A stretch of DNA of 64,000 nt from positions 118,270 through 182,269 of the forward strand of contig NZ_QGKL01000031.1 in the NCBI RefSeq assembly GCF_003172895.1, in the 5' to 3' direction. The notes beneath the pieces were generated by a model. The model saw only the letters and a program-made list of their open reading frames with translations. It made no database searches and was not told where the DNA came from. Below, in pieces: positions 41,285 to 50,201 of this stretch. Position 1 is the stretch's first letter; every line of letters begins with the position of its first letter. This DNA comes from Leucothrix arctica (GTDB lineage Bacteria; Pseudomonadota; Gammaproteobacteria; Thiotrichales; Thiotrichaceae). The position numbers were made by a program, and so were the translations under genes.

Positions 41285-41554
41285 TTAAGTTAGGTCAAGA
41301 TTTCTTGTCAAAACTTCCGCATTTGTAATGATTCTTTTTGTGCGGTAAAGCTCTGGGTGCTTCTCTTCGTCAGAGTAACCTACCGGCTCTCCAGCATCTG
41401 TGTTTACGAACCAAGAGTTTTCTGGACTACGTACGTCTAGTAATTTTTTAAACTCAGTTGGCTTGATTTTTAGCGCTTTAGCAGCAGCACTATAAGTACA
41501 ACGAGTTTTAACTTCGTTCAAGTATTCACGTATGATGGTAACTTTATCCAGCAT
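41285..41554 (-). CDS. Small HTH-like protein of unknown function
   Basis: From the ATG at 41552-41554 the product has 89 residues: TIIREYLNEVKTRCTYSAAA, then KALKIKPTEFKKLLD (a helix-turn-helix-like run), then NSWFVNTDAGEPVGYSDEEK and a short C-terminal helix. The frame is open 198 bp further upstream, but that part is unlike a protein start and carries no family pattern. There is no strong ribosome site, so the start is uncertain. It may be a DNA-binding adaptor; I do not recognise a named family. Confidence 0.58.
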   Translation of the reverse strand: MLDKVTIIREYLNEVKTRCTYSAAAKALKIKPTEFKKLLDVRSPENSWFVNTDAGEPVGYSDEEKHPELYRTKRIITNAEVLTRNLDLT

Positions 41555-41851
41555 TAGAGGGTAGTTCCTAGAATTTGACGCCGCCAGAGGCTGCGGCTTT
41601 AGTTGAGTTTTCATGTGAAAAAAACACGGAAACAAAAAAAGGGTATAACCTCCAGTATATAGCTTTGTGTACGTTTGAGATAGGCTCAAGCAGTAAAACT
41701 GTTTCTTAACACTCTCCCCACTCCCCAAAAACACCTCAATAGGCCGAAACACCTTACATCTAGCACTGAAAATACTTGTCTGTTTTTTATATTACAACGA
41801 TGTAACCTACACTCGTTGCCTCAGGGTTAATTTTATATCTATAATCCTCAC

Positions 41852-42182
41852 ATGAAATTAATCCTGCTTATTTGTATAAGTTTAATGGCCAGCATGCTCC
41901 ATGCAGTAGCCCTAATGCCTATTGAGGGTATGGATAATACACCTACATTTTCTGATATCAGTCACACGAGTCAACACTCACCACAGCACTCAGCAAGACA
42001 TAGAGCATAGCTGCTGCCCAACTCATAGTTATGCCTGCTGTCTCGCAATGACTCTGCAAACTCATCACTTAGCCACCATGACACCCGGCTTAGATAAGGA
42101 AATTGACGTAGCAGTTTCTTTATCTAAGCCTGATCTAAGGGCTGAAACACTCTATAAACCTCCAAAGGTTGATCTCGTCTAG
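41852..42182 (+). pseudogene. Frameshifted Cys/His-rich secreted protein
   Basis: From the ATG at 41852 one frame encodes a signal peptide (MKLILLICISLMASMLHAVA) and a Met/His-rich stretch ending HSPQHSARHRA-stop at about 42009. A second frame covering the same region continues with QQDIEHSCCPTHSYACC, a Cys-pair motif, and runs to 42182. Joining them with a one-base shift near 41990 gives one plausible secreted protein of about 108 residues. It sits 55 bp before a membrane protein with a Met/His tail, suggesting a copper or metal theme. A sequencing error would look the same. Confidence 0.55.
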
Positions 42183-42237
42183 ACAGAGAAACAATCACTT
42201 GTGGCCGTTGCCACAGAATAAAATTTGGAGCAAAAAT

Positions 42238-42756
42238 ATGAACATGACTCACTACATGGAGTTACTGGCTGTCAATCAGCCGTGGAATTTAATCATTTTT
42301 ATGGGAATTCCTCTCATCTTGGCAGAAACACTGGCCATTACTGAGCTATATATCTTATTCACACGTAAATTTGAAGGCCTTGTCCACACGATTAACCGCT
42401 TCTCAGGCATCATCGTCGGTATCTATTTTGTAGGTATCATTATCTACATCGTGACTCAGGCAATTATCCCAATCACAGCCGCAGGTGAATGGCGTACAGT
42501 CATTGATATGATTGCAGTCTATACCTATGTTATTGGTGGCTTCCCTCTGGTCTGGATTGCCCTGCAAGAACTTGGTTTTGTAGACAAAAACAAGACGCGT
42601 GAAGAAAAGTTAAAAACGCATGCAATCTGCATTGCTATCTTCTTAATCTTTGGTCATATCGCAATGATTTTTGGGATGCTAGACCCTTCTATCTTAGGTC
42701 ATGAAGGGATGATGAAAATGGAAGGCATGCAGGGAATGGAAGGTATGAAGCACTAA
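42238..42756 (+). CDS. DUF6803-type membrane protein with Met/His-rich tail
   Basis: 172 residues from the ATG at 42238, which has a GGAG site 7 bp upstream. It opens MTHYMELLAVNQPWNLIIF and has four to five membrane helices (LILAETLAITELYILFTRK, then GIYFVGIIIYIVTQAIIP, then ICIAIFLIFGHIAMIFGM). The C-terminal tail MMKMEGMQGMEGMKH is a Met-x-x-Met/His motif like copper-binding tails. The preceding broken gene is Cys/His-rich. The function is unknown; copper handling is inference. Confidence 0.72.
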   Translation: MNMTHYMELLAVNQPWNLIIFMGIPLILAETLAITELYILFTRKFEGLVHTINRFSGIIVGIYFVGIIIYIVTQAIIPITAAGEWRTVIDMIAVYTYVIGGFPLVWIALQELGFVDKNKTREEKLKTHAICIAIFLIFGHIAMIFGMLDPSILGHEGMMKMEGMQGMEGMKH

Positions 42757-42780
42757 TTCAAAGTGAACTAGTCTAATAAT

Positions 42781-42828
42781 GGGCTGCCATATTATTAACA
42801 AGTATGGCAGCCCTTTTTCTATCACGAA
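42781..42828 (+). terminator. Rho-independent terminator
   Basis: An 11-bp stem (GGGCTGCCATA with TATGGCAGCCC) with a 21-nt loop and a T-run. It lies between the DUF6803 gene and the converging tenA gene. Confidence 0.82.
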
Positions 42829-42829
42829 A

Positions 42830-43495
42830 TCACGACAAATCTAGACCCATCTGCCAGAAATCAACTTCCAAACGTGTCGCTGCTGAGAAGGTTTTACGTA
42901 AGTCTTTCAAGCGGGTATCACTCATAGCATCGCCATAACGGTTAATCCGCTCGACAAATAGATCAGCAAAGTCTTGGTACTCTTTACCGCTATACATTTC
43001 AATCCATGCAAGGTACGGATTATCGTCCGTCATATTCGCAGGATTACTGCTAATCCACTGAGCAATTTCAGCGTAACCCATGGTGCAAGGCGCCAATGCG
43101 GTATACAGATCCAACAAATCACCTGAAACACCTTTCTCAAGCACGTAGCGTGTGTACGCCATATTCGCGGTTGATTCTGGTAAGTCTTTCAGGTCGTCTT
43201 CACTCACACCCCACTGCTTACAGAACTCAATATGCAAGCCTAGCTCAACATTCACTATGGAGTTACAACACTCCAGAGCAAACCGAATATCATCAATATC
43301 AGAGCTCTTGTAGACCGCAAGACCAAAGGCGCGAGAAAACTGCACTAGGAATAAATAATCCTGCAATAAATAGTGTCTAAAACTCTCTTTAGGCAAAGAC
43401 CCATCGGCAATCTGCTGTACAAAAGAGTGCTGGGTATAATCCGCCCACTCTGTTGGACACGCCTGCTTTATTTGTTCATACAAGCTGCTATTCAT
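42830..43495 (-). CDS. tenA: TenA family thiaminase II / aminopyrimidine aminohydrolase
   Basis: Hydrolyses aminopyrimidine from degraded thiamine to HMP for salvage, in the cytoplasm. It has the TenA helical pattern (FRHYLLQDYLFLVQFSRAFGLAV, then YTRYVLEKG) and the active-site Cys in ALAPCTMGYAEI, placing it in the TenA-C class. I use the ATG at 43493-43495 because a TTG at 43511-43513 would lie inside thiY. It is last in the TPP-riboswitch operon. Confidence 0.9.
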   Translation of the reverse strand: MNSSLYEQIKQACPTEWADYTQHSFVQQIADGSLPKESFRHYLLQDYLFLVQFSRAFGLAVYKSSDIDDIRFALECCNSIVNVELGLHIEFCKQWGVSEDDLKDLPESTANMAYTRYVLEKGVSGDLLDLYTALAPCTMGYAEIAQWISSNPANMTDDNPYLAWIEMYSGKEYQDFADLFVERINRYGDAMSDTRLKDLRKTFSAATRLEVDFWQMGLDLS

Positions 43496-43499
43496 AATA

Positions 43500-44456
43500 T
43501 TACTCAAGACCAAATGCGTAGTCGTCTAGTGCAGGTACTTTATCAATCAGCTTCTGCTCTAACATAAATTCTGCAAATTTATTGTAACGGGCCTTATCTA
43601 GTGCAGCTGGGCGTAGTGAGAAACGTCTCAATGTATCTTTCCATGCACGTTTATTTAACTCATTATCCAGCTTCTTTTTGTCGCTATCACGGAATATTTC
43701 CCATGCTTCATCAGGATGGTTAATGATGAATACTGTCGCTGCTTCAATGGCTGAAACAAACTTTTTCAACGCAGGGTTATCGCGCTTATCTGTATGTGTC
43801 ACCAGAATCAATTCGTCATAGATAGGAACACCCTCTTCCTCAACGTAAAACGCACGACCTGGATGACCTTCGATATCCATTTGGTTCAGCTCAAAATTTC
43901 TATAAGCACCGATCACCGCATCTACTTGGCCCGTCAACAATGATGGTGATAATGACCAGTTTACATTCACTAGCTCGATATCTTTCAGCGTTAGACCATG
44001 CTTAGATAGCATTGCCTTTAGTAGTGCATCTTCAAAACCACCGACAGAGAAACCAACTTTCTTACCCTTAAGGTCAGCAATTGATTTGATGTCGCCATCT
44101 GCAAGTACAACCAACGAGTTAAGTGGCGTGCCGACCAATGTCGCGAAACGTGCTAAAGGCAAACCTTCATTCACCTGTACATGTAACTGCGGCTGGTAGC
44201 TAACGGCTATATCTGCTTTTCCCGCAGCAACAAGCTTTGGCGGAAGACTTGGATCTGCTGGCTCGATCATTTCAACGTCAAGACCTGCTTTTGTAAACAA
44301 ACCCTGCTCTTGCGCAACGATTAGTGGGCCATGGTCTGGGTTAATGAACCAGTCCAAAAGCACAGTCAGTTTCTCAGCGGCCATTGCTGAACTTGAAAAA
44401 GAAGTAGCCAGTAACAAAGCACAGCAGGTACTTTGAAAGGTTTTACGAATATTCAT
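43500..44456 (-). CDS. thiY: Thiamine-precursor ABC transporter substrate-binding protein
   Basis: A periplasmic protein of 318 residues with a signal peptide (cut near AMAAE) and the NMT1/THI5-like pattern (LDWFINPDHGPLIVAQEQGLF, then KKVGFSVGGFEDAL). Such ThiY proteins bind formylaminopyrimidine, which TenA and a partner convert to HMP. It lies between thiX and tenA and overlaps thiX by 4 bp. Confidence 0.9.
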   Translation of the reverse strand: MNIRKTFQSTCCALLLATSFSSSAMAAEKLTVLLDWFINPDHGPLIVAQEQGLFTKAGLDVEMIEPADPSLPPKLVAAGKADIAVSYQPQLHVQVNEGLPLARFATLVGTPLNSLVVLADGDIKSIADLKGKKVGFSVGGFEDALLKAMLSKHGLTLKDIELVNVNWSLSPSLLTGQVDAVIGAYRNFELNQMDIEGHPGRAFYVEEEGVPIYDELILVTHTDKRDNPALKKFVSAIEAATVFIINHPDEAWEIFRDSDKKKLDNELNKRAWKDTLRRFSLRPAALDKARYNKFAEFMLEQKLIDKVPALDDYAFGLE

Positions 44457-45235
44457 TGACGGGGAGTTCCTTGTTGGGAGTACTGAAATTGATTATGGCG
44501 AGTCGTATCGGCTTGCCAGCTAAGTAAATTATCGAGTAAACGATTGACGCTGAAATACAGCGCCACCGAGGCGAGGCACAACAAAAATAGAGCAGCAAAC
44601 ATAAGGTCAGTTTGCATGCGGGCATTGGCGTGAAGCATGATGTAACCCAAGCCTTTACTTGAGCCAACCCACTCACCCACCACTGCACCAATTGGAGCAA
44701 CCGCCGCGGCGACACGCACGCCAGAGGCAATCGCAGGTAACGCAGAAGGCAAACGTATGTGACGTAAAATAGCCCAATTACTTGCACCCATTGTGCGGGC
44801 GAGATCTAAGCGACTAGTCGGGGCATAACGTAAACCATCATGACAAGCAGCACTGACGGGAAAGAATATTATTAAACTCGCCATGATGATTTTAGGGGCA
44901 ATACCGTAGCCAAACCACAGCGTTAATAAAGGGGCTAAGGCAAATACAGGGATCGCTTGGCTAACCACTAACACAGGTAATAGCCAGCGTCGCGCGCCAT
45001 CAAAACTAATCAGCAATAAGGCGCTTAACATTCCCAGAACGCAGCCGATGAATAAACCAACGACTATCTCAACACTGGTAATCGCAAGGTTTTCAATGAG
45101 GAGTGAGAAGTTGTCTACAAACGCGACCATCACATCCCAAGGGCCGGGAAATATGAACCTTGGCGGCGCTAACACTAAGATCACTACGTGCCATGCCAGC
45201 AGTATGCCCAGTGTCGTAATAATACTTCTGATCAT
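44453..45235 (-). CDS. thiX: Thiamine-precursor ABC transporter permease
   Basis: A BPD-type permease with six membrane segments and the coupling EAA-like loop (TMGASNWAILRHIRLPSALP). I use the ATG at 45233-45235, which overlaps the thiZ stop as ATGA; an in-frame start 15 bp upstream lies deeper in thiZ. It pairs with ThiZ and ThiY. Confidence 0.9.
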   Translation of the reverse strand: MIRSIITTLGILLAWHVVILVLAPPRFIFPGPWDVMVAFVDNFSLLIENLAITSVEIVVGLFIGCVLGMLSALLLISFDGARRWLLPVLVVSQAIPVFALAPLLTLWFGYGIAPKIIMASLIIFFPVSAACHDGLRYAPTSRLDLARTMGASNWAILRHIRLPSALPAIASGVRVAAAVAPIGAVVGEWVGSSKGLGYIMLHANARMQTDLMFAALFLLCLASVALYFSVNRLLDNLLSWQADTTRHNQFQYSQQGTPRQ

Positions 45236-45960
45236 TGCAGGTACTCCCAAAGCTTTTGTTGGTGAGCCGTAATGGTGGGTTGGTCTAACTCGCGGGGAAT
45301 AGCACTGTTAAAGCTCGCAAACTGGGAGATATTCGGTGACTTATTAGAAAGTACCAGTACCGTATGCGCTAGGCGCAAGGCTTCTTGTGGGTCATGAGTG
45401 ACCAACACGACGGTACGACCCTGTAACGCCTTAGCTGAGAGATTTTGTAGCTTGTAACGACTAATCGCATCCAACTTAGAAAATGGCTCATCCATTAATA
45501 CAATGGGGCAATCTTCAAATAGTGTTCTAGCGAGCGCAACTCGTTGGCGCTGACCGCCAGATAAGGTCGCTGGCATACTTGCGTGGTGCTGACTAAGCCC
45601 AACGACCTCTAAAAGCGCCAATGCTTTGCTGCTCGCATTAGTGTTTTTCTCACCTCGTAAGCGAGCACCTAACATGACGTTATCTAGGACACTTAACCAT
45701 GGCATAAGACAATCATCCTGCGCCATGTAAGCGATATTATTGATACTGGACTTAAGTTGTTCGCTGTACTCAATAGTACCGCTGTCAGCTTGCTGTAAAC
45801 CTGCGATTAGCCTCAGCAATGTTGATTTGCCACAACCTGACTGACCTAACAAACAAGTCCATTGCTGAGCAATGAGATCAACCGAAAGTCCGTCAAAGAT
45901 CGTTGTCTTTGCAAAACTTAAGCTAATATTTTTAATACTAAGTGCGAGTGTTTGATCCAT
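45232..45960 (-). CDS. thiZ: Thiamine-precursor ABC transporter ATP-binding protein
   Basis: 242 residues; Walker A GQSGCGKST, signature LSGGQRQRVALARTL, Walker B CPIVLMDEPFSKLD, and H-loop VTHDPQEALRLA. First transporter gene after the TPP riboswitch and a 37-codon leader ORF. Confidence 0.9.
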   Translation of the reverse strand: MDQTLALSIKNISLSFAKTTIFDGLSVDLIAQQWTCLLGQSGCGKSTLLRLIAGLQQADSGTIEYSEQLKSSINNIAYMAQDDCLMPWLSVLDNVMLGARLRGEKNTNASSKALALLEVVGLSQHHASMPATLSGGQRQRVALARTLFEDCPIVLMDEPFSKLDAISRYKLQNLSAKALQGRTVVLVTHDPQEALRLAHTVLVLSNKSPNISQFASFNSAIPRELDQPTITAHQQKLWEYLQ

Positions 45961-45963
45961 GGG

Positions 45964-46077
45964 CTATTTACAGCAGCCATGTGAATACTCTGCACTATTG
46001 TGCTGAACAGGAGTTTTGGGTGATATGAGGCTAAGATGAGTAACACCGAGGGTGTTTTGTAAGAGCGCTTTACTCAT
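45964..46077 (-). CDS. Short leader ORF between TPP riboswitch and thiZ
   Basis: A 37-codon frame from the ATG at 46075-46077, with an AGAAGGG stretch about 10 bp upstream, ending at a TAG one codon before the thiZ ATG region. The product starts MSKALLQNTLGVTHLSLISP and ends SHGCCK. It occupies almost the whole space between riboswitch and thiZ. It may be a translated coupler through which the riboswitch controls thiZ, or a real small Cys-pair peptide. No family recognised. Confidence 0.5.
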   Translation of the reverse strand: MSKALLQNTLGVTHLSLISPKTPVQHNSAEYSHGCCK

Positions 46078-46178
46078 GATTCGAATCCCTTCTCATTGGA
46101 CTATTAAGTCACATTACTGAGTCAGAAAACGAAGGTGGGGAACGCAAAAGAAGCTAACGGTAAAACGCTGCTAGATTG

Positions 46179-46272
46179 ATTCCCTACGTCGGCATTATCC
46201 GAATCAGGTTCATCGGGACAGTCCAAAATGGAAATCTCAGCCAGCGATAATCATCGCATCAGGCACCCCGTC
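46179..46272 (-). ncRNA. TPP riboswitch (THI element)
   Basis: On the minus strand the conserved parts appear in order: GGGGTGCC, GGCTGAGA, CCCGATGAACCTGAT and GGATAATGCCGACGTAGGGA. These form the pyrimidine- and pyrophosphate-sensing arms of the TPP aptamer. It precedes the leader ORF and thiZXY-tenA and should lower their expression when TPP is ample. Confidence 0.95.
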
Positions 46273-46386
46273 AATAGATAGGGAATGTACAGGTATTTGG
46301 ACTTTATTGGAATAGCGTTGATTTAGTCAGTTAAGAAATGACATACATTCATAAAGAGATTGACTGGACTTTATCTGAGCTGAATC

Positions 46387-46420
46387 AAAAAAGCCGCTTA
46401 GCATAAGGGTGCGAAGCGGC
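46387..46420 (-). terminator. Minus-strand hairpin terminator
   Basis: GCCGCTT pairs with AAGCGGC around a 14-nt loop, and on the minus strand the stem is followed by TTTTTTG. It would stop minus-strand transcription before the thiamine operon promoter. No minus-strand gene feeds it in this window. Confidence 0.55.
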
Positions 46421-46684
46421 CGGTGCGTTCCTAAGTTGTCTGATTAAGGGGTCAAATCACTTAGGGTGGTTAACGCATTAGCAGTGGTTATTTTTATTAA
46501 TTGTTTGCATGGATTTAGTATAAAACAACTAGTTCGCTTTTTGTATCAATTTATAATTTATTTATTTATTCAAACAAAAAGAGACAAAACTAAGCAAATT
46601 GCCGAACAACTGTGCAAGACGCAAAACTTCCCATCCCAAACTATTCGCTATACCCTAATATCATTAACTCATCACTCTAAGTAA
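46421..46684. other. Intergenic stretch without a convincing gene
   Basis: About 260 bp of A/T-rich DNA before the sensor kinase gene. A 72-codon open frame (46466-46684) has low-complexity, strongly biased content and no ribosome site, so I do not call it. Promoters for the divergent thiamine operon and for the kinase gene are likely here or just to its left, but I see no clear element. Confidence 0.5.
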
Positions 46685-48472
46685 ATGTTGTCTATGGTCA
46701 AACGCGCCCTCAGCAAACGCCACGCTCCACTGCTTTGGCTACTACTCGCCTTTGGCTTTATCGGCTTGGCCTATCTGTCACAACAGCGTTTACACCAGTT
46801 CCATTACGACCAAGAGATCAAACAAAGCCAGGAAAGCAGTCGTTTCTACAAAGCGTCACTACTAGCCTCTATGCGACGCTATGACTACTTACCTACCGTA
46901 CTTAGTAGCAATAACGAGTTATTTTCATTAGCCGCTAATGACCCTGACCTCGCCAACCAAAAACTACTCACCATTCAGCAACGCTCACAAGCAGATGCGG
47001 TGTATATTTTAAATACTGACGGCATCACCATCGCGTCAAGTAACGCAGGTACACCAACCAGTTTTATGGGCAGGTCGTATGATTACCGCCCCTATTTCAA
47101 AGAAGCGATTACAGAAGGAAAAGGTAATTTTTATGGTGTTGGCGCAACGACTGCAGTGCCTGGGCTATTCGTTTCATCACGTTATCCGCTAGATTTGAGC
47201 AAACCTGCTAAAGCGGTTGTCGTGGTCAAAATCAATCTACAACCCCTGTTAGATAACTGGCTTTCAGGCACAGATACCGTCTTTGTGAGTAATGACAATG
47301 GTGTGTTAGTGCTAAGTAGTAATCACAGCTGGCTCTACAAAACATTGGGTGACATACCTACTGAGCAGCTTCAAAGCATCAAAGCACAACAGCAGTTTGC
47401 AAATGAGCCACTGACTCGCCTAGACCTTGCAGAGCAGGACCAAATCACCATCGTTAAGTTAGATGGCGCGCGCTACATACGCACTATCGTTGAAGTGGCG
47501 TCAGAGATTGGTATACAAGGTTGGACGTTGCAACACCTGACACCGTATAAAACAATCACCGACAAGACCTTTAGTGACTGGACGAAAATCATTGCGCTGT
47601 TATTGGCAGCAGTCGCGATACTACTCGCCATTCGGTTTAAAAATACCCGGGCAGAACTAAAAACATCACGCGGTGAGTCATCGCAGTTACGTGAGCTTAA
47701 CCTCTCACTTAATCACGAAATCATTGAGCGTAAACAAGTTGAAGCTGAGTTAACAAAAGCCCAGATCGACTTACGAAGAACCAGTAAGTTAACCGCTATG
47801 GGACAACTTTCAGCGTCCATCACTCATGAGCTTGGCCAACCACTGTCCGCCATGCGTAACTACATCGCCACCTTACAGTTATCGACCGCCAAAAATGGTG
47901 ACTCGCGTTCGGACAAAACACTCGGCAAGTTACTCTCGCTGGTTGAACGTATGACAAATGTGACTCACCAACTGCGCTACTTTGCACGCAGTGGCGATAA
48001 AGAAGTCCACCGTATCAAATTGAACAACACCATTACTGGCGCACTGAGTGTCACGCAACCCGCCATTTTAGAAGCTAAAGTTATACTTAAAATCGACTCA
48101 CCTGACACGCCTGTTTATATTGTTGCGGGTGAAATACGCATGGAGCAGGTGTTAATAAACCTGATTCAAAACGCCATTCACGCCATGCAAGGCTGTGAGG
48201 ATAAACGTTTGGATATTTGTATTGCTCAAACGGACACCTCCGCAGTGATGAGCGTGTCAGATACAGGCCATGGTATTTCAGAAAGTACCCTCAAAGAGTT
48301 ATTCGAGCCTTTCTACTCAACTAAACCCTCAGGTATTGGTATGGGCTTAGGGTTGGCTATTTCTAGTAATATAGTGACTGAAGTCGGTGGTACACTAACC
48401 GCTGAAAACCTCGATACGGGTGGTGCTCGTTTTCTTGTAACCGTACCTTTGGCGAATGATGACTCCAAATAA
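46685..48472 (+). CDS. DctB-like sensor histidine kinase
   Basis: 595 residues: membrane helix at about 17-32, a periplasmic double-Cache-type sensor (GRSYDYRPYFKEAI is the typical motif), second helix near 297-315, a coiled linker, the dimerisation box with the phospho-acceptor His in SASITHELGQPLSAM, and the ATPase domain (NLIQNAIHAMQG, DTGHGI, GMGLGLAIS). DctB kinases sense C4-dicarboxylates, but the downstream transporter is TAXI-type, so the ligand may differ. It overlaps the response-regulator gene by 17 bp. Confidence 0.9.
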   Translation: MLSMVKRALSKRHAPLLWLLLAFGFIGLAYLSQQRLHQFHYDQEIKQSQESSRFYKASLLASMRRYDYLPTVLSSNNELFSLAANDPDLANQKLLTIQQRSQADAVYILNTDGITIASSNAGTPTSFMGRSYDYRPYFKEAITEGKGNFYGVGATTAVPGLFVSSRYPLDLSKPAKAVVVVKINLQPLLDNWLSGTDTVFVSNDNGVLVLSSNHSWLYKTLGDIPTEQLQSIKAQQQFANEPLTRLDLAEQDQITIVKLDGARYIRTIVEVASEIGIQGWTLQHLTPYKTITDKTFSDWTKIIALLLAAVAILLAIRFKNTRAELKTSRGESSQLRELNLSLNHEIIERKQVEAELTKAQIDLRRTSKLTAMGQLSASITHELGQPLSAMRNYIATLQLSTAKNGDSRSDKTLGKLLSLVERMTNVTHQLRYFARSGDKEVHRIKLNNTITGALSVTQPAILEAKVILKIDSPDTPVYIVAGEIRMEQVLINLIQNAIHAMQGCEDKRLDICIAQTDTSAVMSVSDTGHGISESTLKELFEPFYSTKPSGIGMGLGLAISSNIVTEVGGTLTAENLDTGGARFLVTVPLANDDSK

Positions 48473-49031
48473 TACTCACAATAAGCGTTTGATAATCGTT
48501 GATGACGATTTCGATTTACGCGACTCTTTATCCGACTTCTTTTCGCACTATGAATTTGAAGTCAGTACCTTTGCATCGGGTAAAGAAATGCTCGCTCAGC
48601 TTAGTGAGGAGTTTGATGGGATTATCGTCTGCGACCTACAAATGCCCGGCATGACAGGGCTTGAGGTTGTCGAAGTGTTGAGTGAAAAAGAAAATCCACC
48701 ACCACTGATATTAATGACGGCCTATGGCGATGTACCCACCGCTGTTAATGCCATGCAACTAGGGGCATTCGACTTCATCGAAAAACCCTTTGACCCTGAA
48801 AGCCTTAAGCAAAAGGTAGAGCTAGCCGCAAAACCACGACCTATTACTAGCCAAGCACATAACCTACGACAGCATGTTGAGCAGTTTGAAAAGGCACTGA
48901 TTCGCCAAGCGTTGGTCGACTACGAAGGTCATATTGCTAATGTCTGTGACCACTTAAACATTCCTCGTCGTACCTTAAACGAAAAATTATTGAAGTATGA
49001 CTTAAACCGTTTGGATTTCATTCGTAAATAG
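48456..49031 (+). CDS. REC-HTH response regulator lacking the AAA+ domain
   Basis: 191 residues. The receiver (about 10-125) has acidic residues Asp16-18 and phospho-acceptor Asp60 in VCDLQMPG, plus Lys in FIEKPFDP. A Fis-type HTH follows at about 150-190 (DHLNIPRRTLNEKLLKY). The DctD-type sigma-54 AAA+ module that normally lies between is absent, so this resembles ActR/RegA-class regulators and should not act through sigma-54. Cognate of the overlapping kinase. Confidence 0.88.
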   Translation: MMTPNNTHNKRLIIVDDDFDLRDSLSDFFSHYEFEVSTFASGKEMLAQLSEEFDGIIVCDLQMPGMTGLEVVEVLSEKENPPPLILMTAYGDVPTAVNAMQLGAFDFIEKPFDPESLKQKVELAAKPRPITSQAHNLRQHVEQFEKALIRQALVDYEGHIANVCDHLNIPRRTLNEKLLKYDLNRLDFIRK

Positions 49032-49032
49032 A

Positions 49033-49082
49033 TAGGCGGAAATCCGCCTACTCTAAAACACTAACTGGCATAAATCCGCCTA
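49033..49082. promoter_or_regulatory. Inverted plus direct repeat before the TAXI-TRAP genes
   Basis: TAGGCGGA-AA-TCCGCCTA forms an inverted repeat at 49033-49050, and AAATCCGCCTA recurs at 49072-49082, 32 bp (about three helical turns) away. It may be the binding site of the REC-HTH regulator; the first hairpin could also end the regulator transcript. Confidence 0.4.
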
Positions 49083-49168
49083 ACAGTTCTTCTCAAAACT
49101 TGTTAAATTAGACTGAGGTTATGACATGACAAAAGTCATTAACCGTTTCTTTGACTGAGGAGATCATT

Positions 49169-50170
49169 ATGAAACTTAAGCTACGTCAGCTTTTTAGCAC
49201 ACTATGCGTTACAGCAATTCTTGCGGGTACAACAGCACAAGCAGATCAAAACTACACACTAGCAACAGCGAGCACCGGTGGTACGTACTACCCTGTTGGT
49301 GTGGCACTAGCTACTTTGACCAAAGTTAAGCTACAACCAACATTAAAAATCGGAATGTCTGCAATCAACTCTGCAGGTTCTGGCGAAAACGTTAAGCTAA
49401 TGCGTGATGGTGAAGCACAGTTCGCAATCCTTCAAGGTTTGTACGGACACTACGCTAAGACAGGTACTGGCCCACTTGAAAAAGAAGGCCCACAGAAAAA
49501 CATTCGTTCTATCACTATGCTATGGCCAAACGTTGAGCACTTTTTGATTAAGTCAGAATTTGCTAAAACAGGCACCGTTGATGACTTCCTAGCACTAAAA
49601 GAGAAGACTGTTTCACTAGGTAAGAAGAACTCAGGTACGCTTGGTTCAAACACAATGCTGCTTAAAAACCTAGGCTCAAGCCCTGAAAACTTTAACCTGA
49701 TTCACATGGGTTATGGTCCAAGTTCAGACGCTTTAGCAAACAACAAAGCAGTTGGCATGAGTACACCTGCTGGTGATCCTGTTGGCGCGGTTACAAAAGC
49801 ACTCGCAAGCGACAGCAAAGGTTTGACACTATTATCATTTACCCCTGAGCAAGCAGCTAAAGCTGATAACGGCATGGGCTTATGGGTGCCTTACACAATC
49901 AAAGGTGGCACATACCCAGGTATGGATGATGACTTCAACACCATCGCACAGCCTAACTTCCTAGCTGTTGATGCTAGCGTCAGCGACGAAGATGTTTACC
50001 AGATCACTAAGACAATCTTTGAAAACTTAGACTTCCTAGGCGCGATCCACAAAGCGACTAAGAAAATGAGCCACGAAAGCGCGCTTAAAGGTTTACCAAT
50101 CAAGCTACACGCTGGCGCAATTAAGTACTTTGAAGAAGCAGGCGTTACGGTTCCTGACAACTTGAAATAA
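49169..50170 (+). CDS. TAXI family TRAP transporter solute-binding protein
   Basis: 333 residues from the ATG at 49169, which has GAGGAG 7 bp upstream. The signal peptide ends near AQA-DQ. It opens with the TAXI hallmark TLATASTGGTYYPVGVAL and continues with the INSAGSGENVKLMRDGEAQF segment. TAXI proteins feed fused QM permeases; the ligand is unknown (glutamate or 2-oxoglutarate in some). It is followed by two hairpins, then the permease gene. Confidence 0.92.
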   Translation: MKLKLRQLFSTLCVTAILAGTTAQADQNYTLATASTGGTYYPVGVALATLTKVKLQPTLKIGMSAINSAGSGENVKLMRDGEAQFAILQGLYGHYAKTGTGPLEKEGPQKNIRSITMLWPNVEHFLIKSEFAKTGTVDDFLALKEKTVSLGKKNSGTLGSNTMLLKNLGSSPENFNLIHMGYGPSSDALANNKAVGMSTPAGDPVGAVTKALASDSKGLTLLSFTPEQAAKADNGMGLWVPYTIKGGTYPGMDDDFNTIAQPNFLAVDASVSDEDVYQITKTIFENLDFLGAIHKATKKMSHESALKGLPIKLHAGAIKYFEEAGVTVPDNLK

Positions 50171-50201
50171 GCGTTTCAAAGTAAGTAACAAGTCCTCCAA
50201 G

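Noticed and set aside
41555..41752. N-terminal extension of the small HTH-like protein
   Set aside because: No coding character or start signal; the family-like part begins at 41554.
46466..46684. 72-codon plus-strand frame before the sensor kinase gene
   Set aside because: A/T-rich, no ribosome site, no family pattern; likely chance.
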